Assembly: GCA_013178295.1 (NCBI GenBank)
Contig: JABLWW010000018.1
Coordinates: 1-62,423 of the forward strand
Direction: 5' to 3'
Source: Anaerolineae bacterium
Lineage (GTDB): Bacteria > Chloroflexota > Anaerolineae > Anaerolineales > Anaerolineaceae
DNA length: 62,423 nt
The notes below the pieces were generated by a model. It ran no database searches, was not told the origin of the DNA, and was given only the letters and a program-made list of their open reading frames with translations. Below are positions 53,557 through 61,734 of this stretch, one piece after another. The stretch's first letter is position 1. The number at the start of each line of letters is the position of its first letter. A program made the position numbers and the translations under genes.

Positions 53557-55275
53557 TTAATTGGGCAGCAGACTCTTGAGATAGTTAATCACCTCAATAT
53601 GGCTTCCCATAGACAGGGCCTGTTGAGCAACTTCTTTGGCGCGTGCAAGCGACCACTGCCGGATGGTCTGCTTGACGCCTGGGATGTTCGGCGCAGCCAT
53701 GCTGAACTCATCCAGTCCCATACCGAGCAGCAATGGAACTGCCATTTTCTCCCCCGCAAGCTCGCCGCAAAGACCGACCCACTTGCCGTTTTTGTGGGCT
53801 TCTTCAATTGTGATTGCAATCAGTTTAAGCACAGCAGGGTTATAGGGACTTGCCAGCGCCGCCACGCGGTCGTTTGTTCTGTCCACAGCCAAAGTGTACT
53901 GGGTAAGGTCGTTTGTCCCGATGCTGAAGAAATCCACAATGGGTGCCAGATGGCCAGTCAGCAACGCGGCGGAGGGTACCTCGATCATGATGCCAAATTG
54001 CACTTTGCTGGCAATAGCTTTTCCCTGCGCGGTCAGGCGGGAGCGCACCTCGTCAAAAATTTCTCGGGCGCGTTTCACCTCCTGCACACCGGAGACCATT
54101 GGCAGCATGATACGCAGGTCGGCGTTTACGCCTGCCAAGAGCAGGGCTTCAAATTGGTTAGCGAGAATATCTGGTCGTTCCCAAATCATACGGATGCCGC
54201 GCCAGCCGAGAAAGGGATTGGCTTCTTCTTTCAGTCCCAGATAGGGAACGCTTTTATCACCGCCGATATCCAGCGTACGAACCACCAACGGACGCCCATC
54301 CAGGATGTCCATCACCTTTTTGTAAATGAAAATCTGTTCGTCCAGGTTGAGCAGCTCCGTGCGGTCCAGATACAGAAATTCTGTGCGAAAAAGACCAACA
54401 CCTTCTGCGCCCATTTCTACCGCTTTTTCAGCATCTTCAATTCCGCCGATGTTTGCTACTACCTCGACCCTGTGTCCATCCAAAGTAGCGGCAGGCTGAT
54501 TTTTTGCAGAAAGTAATGCCTGACGTTCTGCCTCCCACAAACGGCGCTTCTCTTTGGCCGTTTCCAATTCATCCAGAGCGGGACCAAAGACTACCTCTCC
54601 ATTTTCTCCGTCAAGAATCGTGAGCGTGTCGTTTTCTATTTCGTTGTAATCGAACGCCACACTGACGACAGCCGGGACTCCCAAACTGCGGGCAAGAATG
54701 GCAGTATGCGAAGTGGGCCCGCCTTTGGCAGTACACAACCCAAGAATTTTAGTCTTGTCAAATTGCACTGTATCCGATGGGGTCAGATCGTCTGCAATGA
54801 TAATGGAGGGCTGACTCAAAGCTTCTGTGAGACCTTCTTCTTTACCTTGCAGGCAGCGTAATAAGCGGTCAGCCACATCTTTGATATCCTGAGCGCGGGC
54901 TTTGAAGTATGGATCGTCCAGTTCAGCGAAGGCGGCGGCGGCTTCATCGAAGGTGGTTTTTACCGCTGCTTCGGCGTTCAGGTTGCGGCACAATATAGCG
55001 TTTTTGATGTCGTTCATCATCTCAACGTCATCCAGGAATTCGCGGTGTGCCTGAAAAATTGCCGCTTCTGCTTCGCCGATATCCTTAAGAGTTTTTTCTT
55101 CCAGTGCCAGAAGCTGACGACGAGCCAGGTTCATCGCCGCGTTCAAACGCATCCACTCTGCTTGTGGGTCATTGACGCGTTCCATACTTACAGCGCCAGC
55201 TTTTACTGGATGGTAAATCCAGGCTGGGCCATAACCAATCCCGGGCGAAGCAGGTATTCCTTGGTAGCGGCGCAT
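53557..55275 (-). CDS. ptsI: PTS Enzyme I (PEP-protein phosphotransferase)
   Basis: A 572-aa Enzyme I. The phosphorylated His is in GGPTSHTAILARSLGVPAV, the PEP-binding part in FRTEFLYLDR, RTLDIGGDKSVPYLG and FFSIGTNDLTQY, and the catalytic Cys in VGLCGELAGE. It takes phosphate from PEP and gives it to HPr, encoded 2 bp upstream. Its place inside a glucitol-type PTS operon shows it is dedicated to, or at least coexpressed with, this transporter. Confidence 0.96.
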   Translation of the reverse strand: MRRYQGIPASPGIGYGPAWIYHPVKAGAVSMERVNDPQAEWMRLNAAMNLARRQLLALEEKTLKDIGEAEAAIFQAHREFLDDVEMMNDIKNAILCRNLNAEAAVKTTFDEAAAAFAELDDPYFKARAQDIKDVADRLLRCLQGKEEGLTEALSQPSIIIADDLTPSDTVQFDKTKILGLCTAKGGPTSHTAILARSLGVPAVVSVAFDYNEIENDTLTILDGENGEVVFGPALDELETAKEKRRLWEAERQALLSAKNQPAATLDGHRVEVVANIGGIEDAEKAVEMGAEGVGLFRTEFLYLDRTELLNLDEQIFIYKKVMDILDGRPLVVRTLDIGGDKSVPYLGLKEEANPFLGWRGIRMIWERPDILANQFEALLLAGVNADLRIMLPMVSGVQEVKRAREIFDEVRSRLTAQGKAIASKVQFGIMIEVPSAALLTGHLAPIVDFFSIGTNDLTQYTLAVDRTNDRVAALASPYNPAVLKLIAITIEEAHKNGKWVGLCGELAGEKMAVPLLLGMGLDEFSMAAPNIPGVKQTIRQWSLARAKEVAQQALSMGSHIEVINYLKSLLPN

Positions 55276-55277
55276 AT

Positions 55278-55556
55278 TTACTCCTCGCTTGAAAAGTTAT
55301 TTTGAATGAGCCTTTCGAGCGCATCAAGAACTTGTTGAGAATCTGGACCTTCGGAGACAATGCGAATAGTTTGTCCTTTTGTAACCGATAGCAGCATCAA
55401 TTTCACCGGGCTGGCGCCGTTGGCAGGTCCTTTTCCTGTGGAAATATTGTAAACTTGGACATCGGCGTTATATAATTTGACCGTTTTGACAAATTGCGCA
55501 AGCGGTCTGGCGTGTAGTCCTGCGTCATGTTGGATGGTGAGACTGATTTCGGGCAT
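55278..55556 (-). CDS. ptsH: HPr phosphocarrier protein
   Basis: A 92-aa HPr. The active His is in HDAGLHARPLAQFV (His15-type position), and NGASPVKLMLLSVTKGQTI is the regulatory-Ser region, where the usual K-S-I/L is altered to A-S-P; HPr kinase regulation is therefore doubtful. It passes phosphate from Enzyme I to IIA-glucitol. Confidence 0.95.
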   Translation of the reverse strand: MPEISLTIQHDAGLHARPLAQFVKTVKLYNADVQVYNISTGKGPANGASPVKLMLLSVTKGQTIRIVSEGPDSQQVLDALERLIQNNFSSEE

Positions 55557-55568
55557 ATCTCTCCTTGC

Positions 55569-56195
55569 TCAATAAGCGGCTATGCTGATTTCACACAGAC
55601 GGTTGACGAGAGCGGCGCGCGCCAAAGTGGACTGCGGGGTCTCGCCCCAAACGAACAAACCGCAGCCGCGGATCAGGATAGCATGATTTTCGGGGATGAG
55701 CTTTCTTAGGGTGTCATCGTCGGGCGTGGAGCAGGTTATTCTGTCAATGGCTTCTTCGGCATCTTCAAAGAGGGCAAAATCTGGCAGTGCCATCTTGTGA
55801 GCCATAATCATAGACGCCACTGGCTGACATAATATAGCAAAATTGGCATTCGTGAGGTTATAAGCCAGACAGTGCCAACCCACCCGTCGGCTTGGGATCA
55901 CACTGGTTACGGTTTTTCCGTTGTTGAGGTTGAGGATGGCAAAGTCTCCCTCGCTGAGTGTTGCAAAGGAGGTGTTTAGGGCGTTGATTGCCATTTTGCC
56001 ACCAGATAAGCGCATGCTGAGCTCGCTTAAAAAACCCGCCGACAGATTCTCTTCAAACACAAGGCGGGCTGTTTCGACCAGAATTTTTCGGGTGGGACGG
56101 GGAATGAGAATATCGCGGGTTTTTGCATCGACCCGAGATTGCGTACTAACAAGGTTAACCACATCTCTGGATGCTTTGCTTAAGCGGTCGAACAT
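55569..56195 (-). CDS. Degenerate class II aldolase/adducin-like protein
   Basis: A 208-aa protein with the class II aldolase fold pattern: TARLVFEENLSAGFLSELSMRL, EGDFAILNLNNGK, and VPSRRVGWH-like block. But the Zn ligands are missing: the usual HxH (avvHtHp) reads AILCQPV, and the later His (lrnHGl..wG) reads IRGCGLFVWGE. So it is probably not a metal aldolase; it may bind a sugar phosphate non-catalytically or have a new reaction. ATG 56195 is chosen, as GAGG lies just upstream. It is in the PTS operon, 12 bp before HPr. Confidence 0.7.
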   Translation of the reverse strand: MFDRLSKASRDVVNLVSTQSRVDAKTRDILIPRPTRKILVETARLVFEENLSAGFLSELSMRLSGGKMAINALNTSFATLSEGDFAILNLNNGKTVTSVIPSRRVGWHCLAYNLTNANFAILCQPVASMIMAHKMALPDFALFEDAEEAIDRITCSTPDDDTLRKLIPENHAILIRGCGLFVWGETPQSTLARAALVNRLCEISIAAY

Positions 56196-56210
56196 GCAAA
56201 ACCTCGTTTT

Positions 56211-56252
56211 GTTTAGCCCGGGGAAAAACACTATTTGCTCCCCGGGCTAAAC
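56211..56252 (-). other. Perfect 14-bp intra-operon hairpin
   Basis: GTTTAGCCCGGGGA (56211-56224) pairs fully with TCCCCGGGCTAAAC (56239-56252) around a 14-nt loop, between the SAF oxidoreductase stop and the aldolase-like start. No U tract follows on the minus strand, so RNA stabilisation or processing is more likely than termination. Confidence 0.75.
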
Positions 56253-56257
56253 ATTGT

Positions 56258-57568
56258 TCAGTGTGTTGAAGACGCAACCATCTTGTCCTGCAATTTGCGC
56301 AGGTGAAAGATCGTCTGATTTTCATCCAACTCCACCTCATCATAATGCAGGGGTTCGCCTTTTTTGATATCTTTGATGACAGTAGCGCCAACGCTGATGC
56401 CCAGCGGGACAAGTCCTTCACGTTGGGTTATCTTTGCTTTTTCGATGCAACCATAGACCGTATAGCCGCCCAAGTAGTCAATTTTTTCTCCGGTTTTGAG
56501 GTCGCGTTTGGCAATGGCGATGGTTTCTGCGACTGGTGGGCGCAGTGTGTTCAGGGTGACTTCGCCGTATAGGTAAGCGCGGGCGATGGCGATGGGCGTT
56601 TCAAGGTTACAAAGATGATATGGGCGGTACAGTGCCCAATAGTTGCCGTGACCATTGACTTTTAGATATCTGAGGTCGGCAATGATTTTGGGCTGGTCGG
56701 TGGTGATGATGATGAATACACCGGGAGCGATATCCCCCACTGCGTAATCAACCACATATTTTTGACTCATAATACCGCCGTCGGTCTTTGGGACATAGAC
56801 CTTTGCCAGGTCTTTGAGGGCAACTTGCGGGCCGTGAGCGCCGCGCACATCGGGCACATAGCCAATACCATTTCCAATAGAAGTCATTTCGACCATCGTT
56901 TTTGTGCCGTCCACAAAGGAAGCCAGCATTTTTGCACTGGCATTCACGGCTTTTGCTCTGGCTGCCAAAGTGTCCGGGTTTGCGCTGGGGTCAAGTGGAT
57001 TGTTCTTCCCTTTAACTACGGACACGATTTCAAAGCCAAGCGCGTCAGCAAAATCGTATAACTCTTTGAGCGTTCCCGGCTCATCTCCTGTGGTGAGGGT
57101 GTAAACATTGCCGGTAGTTTGCGCCATCTTTGCCAGATAAAACCCCACCGTGCAGTCGGTTTCTACGTTCATGTTGACGATGTGTTTTCCGGCAAGGATG
57201 GCTTGATGGCAGACCACCGCGCCAACTTCTGGGATGCCAGTGCACTCAACCAGCACATCAATTTCGGGGATGTTGACGATTAATTCGGAAGAATGGCTGG
57301 CTATGCGTTTGCCTTGCTCAATGAGCTTTCCTGCCTTGAGGGGGTCGTTCTCTTCCTGAACGACAATGGACGGATCAACACTGGCTTCCTGGTAAGCCAT
57401 TTTTGCCCGATTGGGGATGACATCTGCCACGGCGACAATGCGCATACCGACCATCTTTTCGATTTGGCTGATAAGCCCGGTACCCATTTGACCAGCGCCA
57501 ACCAGCCCAACGCGCAAGGGTGCGCCGCTGGTTTGTTCATTTTCACGCAATAAATCTTTTAGAGACAT
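56258..57568 (-). CDS. SAF-domain NAD(P)-dependent oxidoreductase
   Basis: A 436-aa protein. The N-terminal Rossmann fold is LRVGLVGAGQMGTGLISQIEK (20-40), with TGIPEVGAVVCHQAILAGKHIVNMN in the homoserine-dehydrogenase-like region, and the C-terminal 100 residues form a SAF domain (TIAIAKRDLKTGEKIDYLGGYTVYG, IKKGEPLHYDEVELDE). This architecture includes the Brucella DXR-like (DRL) protein, from memory. In this operon it would take the place of sorbitol-6-phosphate dehydrogenase (SrlD), which is absent, and oxidise or isomerise the imported polyol phosphate. GAGGAAAT precedes the ATG. Confidence 0.85.
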   Translation of the reverse strand: MSLKDLLRENEQTSGAPLRVGLVGAGQMGTGLISQIEKMVGMRIVAVADVIPNRAKMAYQEASVDPSIVVQEENDPLKAGKLIEQGKRIASHSSELIVNIPEIDVLVECTGIPEVGAVVCHQAILAGKHIVNMNVETDCTVGFYLAKMAQTTGNVYTLTTGDEPGTLKELYDFADALGFEIVSVVKGKNNPLDPSANPDTLAARAKAVNASAKMLASFVDGTKTMVEMTSIGNGIGYVPDVRGAHGPQVALKDLAKVYVPKTDGGIMSQKYVVDYAVGDIAPGVFIIITTDQPKIIADLRYLKVNGHGNYWALYRPYHLCNLETPIAIARAYLYGEVTLNTLRPPVAETIAIAKRDLKTGEKIDYLGGYTVYGCIEKAKITQREGLVPLGISVGATVIKDIKKGEPLHYDEVELDENQTIFHLRKLQDKMVASSTH

Positions 57569-57580
57569 ATTTCCTCAATT

Positions 57581-57940
57581 TCAATCATAAATCATAATTT
57601 TTTCACCAACTTGTATGGGCGGCAGTGGCTTCTCCTCCAAACACACATCTCCTGGCATTTCTACGCTTGTGTTGCCGTTGAATTTGAGCACCAGGTGCCC
57701 CAAATTGGCGAGGTTGGTATTAGCAACTTCGCCAATTGCGAGTACCTTGTAAGATGACTCTCCGATTTGTACTGAATCGTTAACGGCAAGCGGTTTGATC
57801 AGATTTTTGCCGTCATGAATGATGGCAAATTCCATCAATTCTTCGGGCGCGCTTTCGCCAAAAAGAATCAGGATGTGGTTTTCGATAAATTCAGAAACCA
57901 TCGGCCCGATAAAGGTAACGTTTGCCTGATATTTGATCAT
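57581..57940 (-). CDS. srlB: PTS glucitol/sorbitol-type IIA component
   Basis: A 119-aa protein of the SrlB family: ILILFGESAPEELMEFAIIHDGK contains the phosphoryl-accepting His, followed by IGESSYKVLAIGEVANTNLANLGHLVLKFNG. It receives phosphate from HPr and passes it to IIB. The ATG is at 57938-57940; a longer open frame adds 34 unlikely residues. Confidence 0.93.
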   Translation of the reverse strand: MIKYQANVTFIGPMVSEFIENHILILFGESAPEELMEFAIIHDGKNLIKPLAVNDSVQIGESSYKVLAIGEVANTNLANLGHLVLKFNGNTSVEMPGDVCLEEKPLPPIQVGEKIMIYD

Positions 57941-58106
57941 ATAATCACCAGAATAAGGAGAGTAGGCAAAAAAATTTAACATCACAAAGATAAGCGCCGG
58001 AACAACAGTCTTTTGGGGATAAACGCGGCCGGCGCTCATCATATTTTGTTATTCTTTTTTGCCCCTGGGTCATCAGCAAAGAGGATCAGGGGAGGATTGC
58101 TGGCGA

Positions 58107-58490
58107 TTATTCGATCAATTCAATGTCTTCCACCCGAACCCCTGAGCAGAATAACTCTTCGGTAATAAAGCGGAACAAGGGACCGGATGGCGAGGTTGGG
58201 TAAATATCCACCGTCGGCACTTTCTTCATGGGGTAAACGCCAACGCGTGCCGTACCGCCGCAGTCGATCACGGCTACGGCAATTTCTTCAAAAGCCGCCT
58301 TGGATTTAAAGCCATCGAACGGGGTTCCACCGGTCAAGTCCGCAATGCGTTGGGCAACCGGATGTATCCCGCCGCCTGTTACCGAGTAAATCAGGTCGCG
58401 ACCGGGTTTTGGTTCAATGACTAAGGGCCCGCCCCAACCTTTAGGTCCTTTTTTGATGCGGACTTTACGGTATTTTTTTTCTTCCGCCAT
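58107..58490 (-). CDS. srlE: PTS glucitol-type IIB component (split from SrlE)
   Basis: A 127-aa protein equal to the N-terminal half of SrlE: GPKGWGGPLVI, IYSVTGGGIHPVAQRIADLTG, VAVIDCGGTARVGVYPMKKVPTVDI; the Cys of DCGG is the likely phosphorylation site. In E. coli this domain is fused to the second IIC half; here they are separate genes with a hairpin between. The last residues (VRVEDIELIE) add a short acidic tail. Confidence 0.92.
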   Translation of the reverse strand: MAEEKKYRKVRIKKGPKGWGGPLVIEPKPGRDLIYSVTGGGIHPVAQRIADLTGGTPFDGFKSKAAFEEIAVAVIDCGGTARVGVYPMKKVPTVDIYPTSPSGPLFRFITEELFCSGVRVEDIELIE

Positions 58491-58589
58491 ATTATCAACT
58501 CCTTGATTAAGATACGATATAATTAACCTGATAAGGTGTCTGGCAGTCCGTTCATGGCGATGAGGAAGACTGCCGGTCTCCCTTTCCTC

Positions 58590-58620
58590 CGCCGGTTGCG
58601 GTTGTTGACCGCAACCGGCG
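58590..58620 (-). other. Perfect 13-bp hairpin between IIC2 and IIB genes
   Basis: CGCCGGTTGCGGT (58590-58602) pairs fully with ACCGCAACCGGCG (58608-58620), 5-nt loop, no U tract. It lies in the 166-bp gap where SrlE is split and could stabilise or process the mRNA. Confidence 0.75.
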
Positions 58621-58656
58621 CTCCATGGGGAAGAAAGGAAGGTAGAGGGTTACACT

Positions 58657-59190
58657 TTATAGACCAAAGCTTGCCAGCCAGGCAATAATCACTGCAATAG
58701 GACCGGTGATCAAACGGGAGAACAATACCGCTGGCACGCCTACTTCCACTGTTTCAGGTTCTGCTTCGCCCAGCGCAAGACCAACGGGGATGAAGTCGCA
58801 GCCAACTTGAGGATTGATAGCGAAGAGGGCGGGCAGCGCGGTAGCTACTGGCAGGGTTTTATTGGCAAACAGCGTTCCCAGCAGGGTGCCGATGATCTGT
58901 GCAATAACTGCGCCGGGTCCCAAAAGAGGTGATAAGACAGGCAGCCCAATGATCAGAGACATGATGACCAGACCAATGGGATTATTGGCAAGCGGCTGCA
59001 GCGCTTTAGCCAGCAGGTCGCCAACGCCGGTAACCAGGATGAGGCCAATCACGAATGAGATGAACGCCATGAAGGGCAAGATGTTCTTAATCACCTGGTC
59101 AATCGAATCACGTCCGGCTTGATAGAGGGCGCCAACAACTTTACCAACGCCGCGCCCGATTTTTTCGAGGAATTTGGTTATGCCTTTCAT
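58657..59190 (-). CDS. PTS glucitol-type IIC2 component (SrlE C-terminal half)
   Basis: A 177-aa membrane protein: IKNILPFMAFISFVIGLILVTGVGD, GLPVLSPLLGPGAVIAQIIGT, LFAINPQVGCDFIPVGLALGEAEPETVEVGVPAVL. These match the membrane part of SrlE. With SrlA it forms the transport channel. The ATG at 59190 is preferred to 59196. Confidence 0.92.
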   Translation of the reverse strand: MKGITKFLEKIGRGVGKVVGALYQAGRDSIDQVIKNILPFMAFISFVIGLILVTGVGDLLAKALQPLANNPIGLVIMSLIIGLPVLSPLLGPGAVIAQIIGTLLGTLFANKTLPVATALPALFAINPQVGCDFIPVGLALGEAEPETVEVGVPAVLFSRLITGPIAVIIAWLASFGL

Positions 59191-59203
59191 TATCAAGTCT
59201 CCT

Positions 59204-59734
59204 TTATGCTGCTTCTTTCTTCCACATAATGGCGGTGATGCGTTCGGTTACAATGCCGCGGATCAGAATGACAACCAGACCGACCAGCAAATAGCGGACA
59301 GCAAGTGCTGCCACAGCCTCATGCCCATAAGCTTGTTCCACACCCTGAGCAATGCCCATCCAGACGAATAACTCCCCGGGGTTGACGTGGGGAAAGATTC
59401 CAAGCGGCGGGTGTACAAACGAAACTGCTGAATCGTAGAAGGCGGGTTTGAGTTTCTCGGGCAGAAAGCGCCCCATGGTGTATGCCATTGGGTTGCACAA
59501 AACAAACACCGAAACGAATGGGAGCACAACATATCGCAGGGGAATATATAGCACACCCGGTTTGGCTGCAAATTTACCCAGGGCATCCACTCTTTCAGGC
59601 CCGATGAGGGCAATAAGCGCATTGACTGCGGTCATCAGAACGATTACCAGGGGAATAATTCCGGTAACCAGACTGGTGAAGACCTCGCCGCCTTTTTGAA
59701 AGATGCCGATAAACCATATAGCTGCTTGTACCAT
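59204..59734 (-). CDS. srlA: PTS glucitol-type IIC component
   Basis: A 176-aa SrlA-family membrane protein: GIFQKGGEVFTSLVTGIIPLVIVLMTAVNALI, FLCNPMAYTMGRFLPEK-like block (VFVLCNPMAYTMG), FVHPPLGIFPHVNPGELFVWMGIAQGVE. It forms the substrate path with IIC2. It is the first transport gene, after gutM, in the operon. Confidence 0.94.
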   Translation of the reverse strand: MVQAAIWFIGIFQKGGEVFTSLVTGIIPLVIVLMTAVNALIALIGPERVDALGKFAAKPGVLYIPLRYVVLPFVSVFVLCNPMAYTMGRFLPEKLKPAFYDSAVSFVHPPLGIFPHVNPGELFVWMGIAQGVEQAYGHEAVAALAVRYLLVGLVVILIRGIVTERITAIMWKKEAA

Positions 59735-59828
59735 TGCGAGATTCCTCCTTAGAAGAGATTAGATGAAATACAAACGAAACAAATTTTTTACACAGAAGTT
59801 GAAAGTAATGTATTTATCTATGATGAAT

Positions 59829-60320
59829 TTATATTGCTGCCTCCTTTCTTCCACAACATGCGTCTGTGTTAATTGGCTGGCTAGTAGTGGCAGTTTCCAG
59901 TTCGGAAACGCTGGTTGTGTCGTTGCCAGCCTTCGCTGCTTTATCTGCAATATCCTGGCGGTGTTTTAATGCGTTGCGAAGCGCCAAAAGCAGTTTCTTA
60001 TTGATTTGTAAGTCAATCTGGTCGTCCAAAAGGTCGCTGATAGGACGCCCGGCAAGTCCAGGAATTGGCTTGAGCCCTGCCAGAATAGTCCAGCCGGATA
60101 ATTGCTCAGCGTGAACGATGCGTTCATTCTGGTCAATGACCAGAGCGGCGTAAACCCGTCTTTTCCATGCCGAACCTTCCATGCCAATCCAGACCAGCCC
60201 ATCACGGCGCAGCTGCGCTATTCGCTTATAGTATCGTCGTAGCTGCCAGTAGGAGAAGCCAAACTGGATCAGCCAAGCAATCCCCAGCATCAAAATGATT
60301 GCCGAAGCAGCTGAATTCAT
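59829..60320 (-). CDS. gutM: GutM-type glucitol operon activator
   Basis: A 163-aa protein: an N-terminal hydrophobic helix (residues 8-25), then WQLRRYYKRIAQLRRDGLVWIGMEGSAWKRRVYAALVID and VHAEQLSGWTILAGLKPIPGLAGRPISDLL, all GutM family features. GutM activates glucitol operons in E. coli; with its membrane helix it may sense transporter state. The C-terminal 30 residues are unconserved and end in a Cys pair (DACCGRKE). Confidence 0.9.
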   Translation of the reverse strand: MNSAASAIILMLGIAWLIQFGFSYWQLRRYYKRIAQLRRDGLVWIGMEGSAWKRRVYAALVIDQNERIVHAEQLSGWTILAGLKPIPGLAGRPISDLLDDQIDLQINKKLLLALRNALKHRQDIADKAAKAGNDTTSVSELETATTSQPINTDACCGRKEAAI

Positions 60321-60348
60321 CTAAGTGTGCCCTTTCCGTTTGTCCACA

Positions 60349-61341
60349 TTAGCGCATTCCCATCCTTTTTAAGATTTGTAAAACGCCGGTAGCGGCTTCC
60401 TCGTCGGTTACCAGCATGTTGATCAGTTCTGCCCGCGCTGCGCCAATAATGGGCAGGATAACCGCATGTCCGCCAGCAATTGCCAGCTTTAATGGGATGA
60501 CAGTCAGTTCCTCGGCGGTAATCCCAATCACGCGCCTGGTCAAAGGAATATCCAACAAATTTCCATAAAGATCAAATCCTCTGGCACACACGTCCCCAAC
60601 CGCGCCATTTTGTTCCAATTCCTCAAGCTGTTCCACGGTAAGATAACCAGCCTGGAGCAGGCTGGAGTGCTCGGGGTCAAGAGAGTCTAATTCGAGCAGT
60701 GCCAGTTCAATGTTGGCAAACTGTTCCAGAACCTTCTGAATATGAGGGTCTCTGATGAGCGCGTCGCGGGTGGCTTCGCTATCAACTACAGCAGGGGCTG
60801 GCAAGGGTGTGTAATAGCCAATGAGGGCACGGGCAAGGTTACGGGCTAGCTCCTGTCCGTCCATTTGCGTGCTCAACGATTGGATCGAGCCGGTCATCTG
60901 AACTACATGCACACCAAAGACTGTTCCCGGGCGCATTGCATTGATGGTTTCATAGACCGCCGGGCCCCAAGTGACGCCGATGGTCATATTGTTGTGCACG
61001 AGTTCTTCAACTAGTCTGGCGGCAAGGTTTCCCAAATGGCGCAGCCGCTGCGGGTATCCGTGGATGCTGTGCACCATCACTCGCACGGCTTTGAGGTTAA
61101 GCAGCTCTTCCAACTCGCGCTCCATATCGGTGCGCCGTCGGTGCGGATGGTGAATGCGGACTTCAATGATCCCCTGCTTACGGGCTTCGAGAAGCAGACG
61201 GGATATCATCGAAGGCGAGTATCCTGTCCGCGTTGCTATCTCTGTTTGGGTCAGCCCGTCTTCAAAATGCAGGGCAGCGATCTCGGCAAGAAATGCCAAC
61301 CTGTCTGCATTCTGACTACCGCTTGTTGAGGGTTTGCTCAT
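60349..61341 (-). CDS. SorC-family sugar-responsive regulator
   Basis: A 330-aa protein with an N-terminal helix-turn-helix (GLTQTEIATRTGYSPSMISRLLLEARKQGIIEV, about 29-61) and a SorC/CggR-type sugar-phosphate-binding domain (TIGVTWGPAVYETINAM, VHVVQMTGSI, ARGFDLYGN, VIGITAEEL.V, VILPIIGAARAELINMLVTDEEAA). As first gene of the operon, it probably responds to the phosphorylated PTS product and binds the dyads just upstream. Confidence 0.93.
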   Translation of the reverse strand: MSKPSTSGSQNADRLAFLAEIAALHFEDGLTQTEIATRTGYSPSMISRLLLEARKQGIIEVRIHHPHRRRTDMERELEELLNLKAVRVMVHSIHGYPQRLRHLGNLAARLVEELVHNNMTIGVTWGPAVYETINAMRPGTVFGVHVVQMTGSIQSLSTQMDGQELARNLARALIGYYTPLPAPAVVDSEATRDALIRDPHIQKVLEQFANIELALLELDSLDPEHSSLLQAGYLTVEQLEELEQNGAVGDVCARGFDLYGNLLDIPLTRRVIGITAEELTVIPLKLAIAGGHAVILPIIGAARAELINMLVTDEEAATGVLQILKRMGMR

Positions 61342-61345
61342 AACT

Positions 61346-61452
61346 ATTCAAAATTGTGAATCACCTGTGGAAATTATGAATATTATAAAGAATTGTAAAA
61401 TTCATGTCAATAGGTTCACGAAAATTGTTGCAAAAGATTCATAAAATTGAAT
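61346..61452. promoter_or_regulatory. Two matching dyad operators upstream of the sorC gene
   Basis: Two copies of ATTCA-N6-TGAAT lie at 61346-61361 and 61437-61452 (centres 91 bp apart). AAATTGTGAAT (61351-61361) is also echoed by AAATTATGAAT (61371-61381), exactly 20 bp on, and GAATT-N4-AATTC lies at 61390-61403. The cluster fits a cooperative or looping operator for the tetrameric SorC family. Confidence 0.6.
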
Positions 61453-61563
61453 CAGTGAAGAGAGAAAATATGCCAAATCTGTGGGTCAAATCTCCTGCGA
61501 GGGGGCAAATGCCCTGCCTGAGGCGGGTACAGAAAGGCGGGAGGGATATGTTATGCTCTGATT

Positions 61564-61734
61564 ATGCGTGATTCGTCTTTCAAAGTTTTCGCCATTGCTG
61601 CGGAAAAGGGCGTCTTGACGCCAGCGCAGAAGCGGCATTTGCTGATCAACATCTGTAAAAAAACGTATCCGCCCCGGCAGCGGAAGCGATATTGCGTTTC
61701 TTTACCGGAGGACTGCCATGCAAACCTGGTCTGA
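61564..61734 (+). CDS. Small hypothetical protein upstream of the nucleotidyltransferase
   Basis: A 56-aa reading frame (MRDSSFKVFAIAAEKGVLT...) overlapping the next gene by 17 bp. A basic segment RHLLINICKKTYPPRQRKR is visible; no family recognised. It may be a decayed remnant of the partner gene of the nucleotidyltransferase. Low support. Confidence 0.3.
   Translation: MRDSSFKVFAIAAEKGVLTPAQKRHLLINICKKTYPPRQRKRYCVSLPEDCHANLV

Noticed and set aside
58062-58092. CCCCTG...CAGGGG hairpin between IIB and IIA genes as a terminator
   Set aside because: On the transcribed strand it is followed by an A run, not a T run, with a 19-nt loop; not supported.
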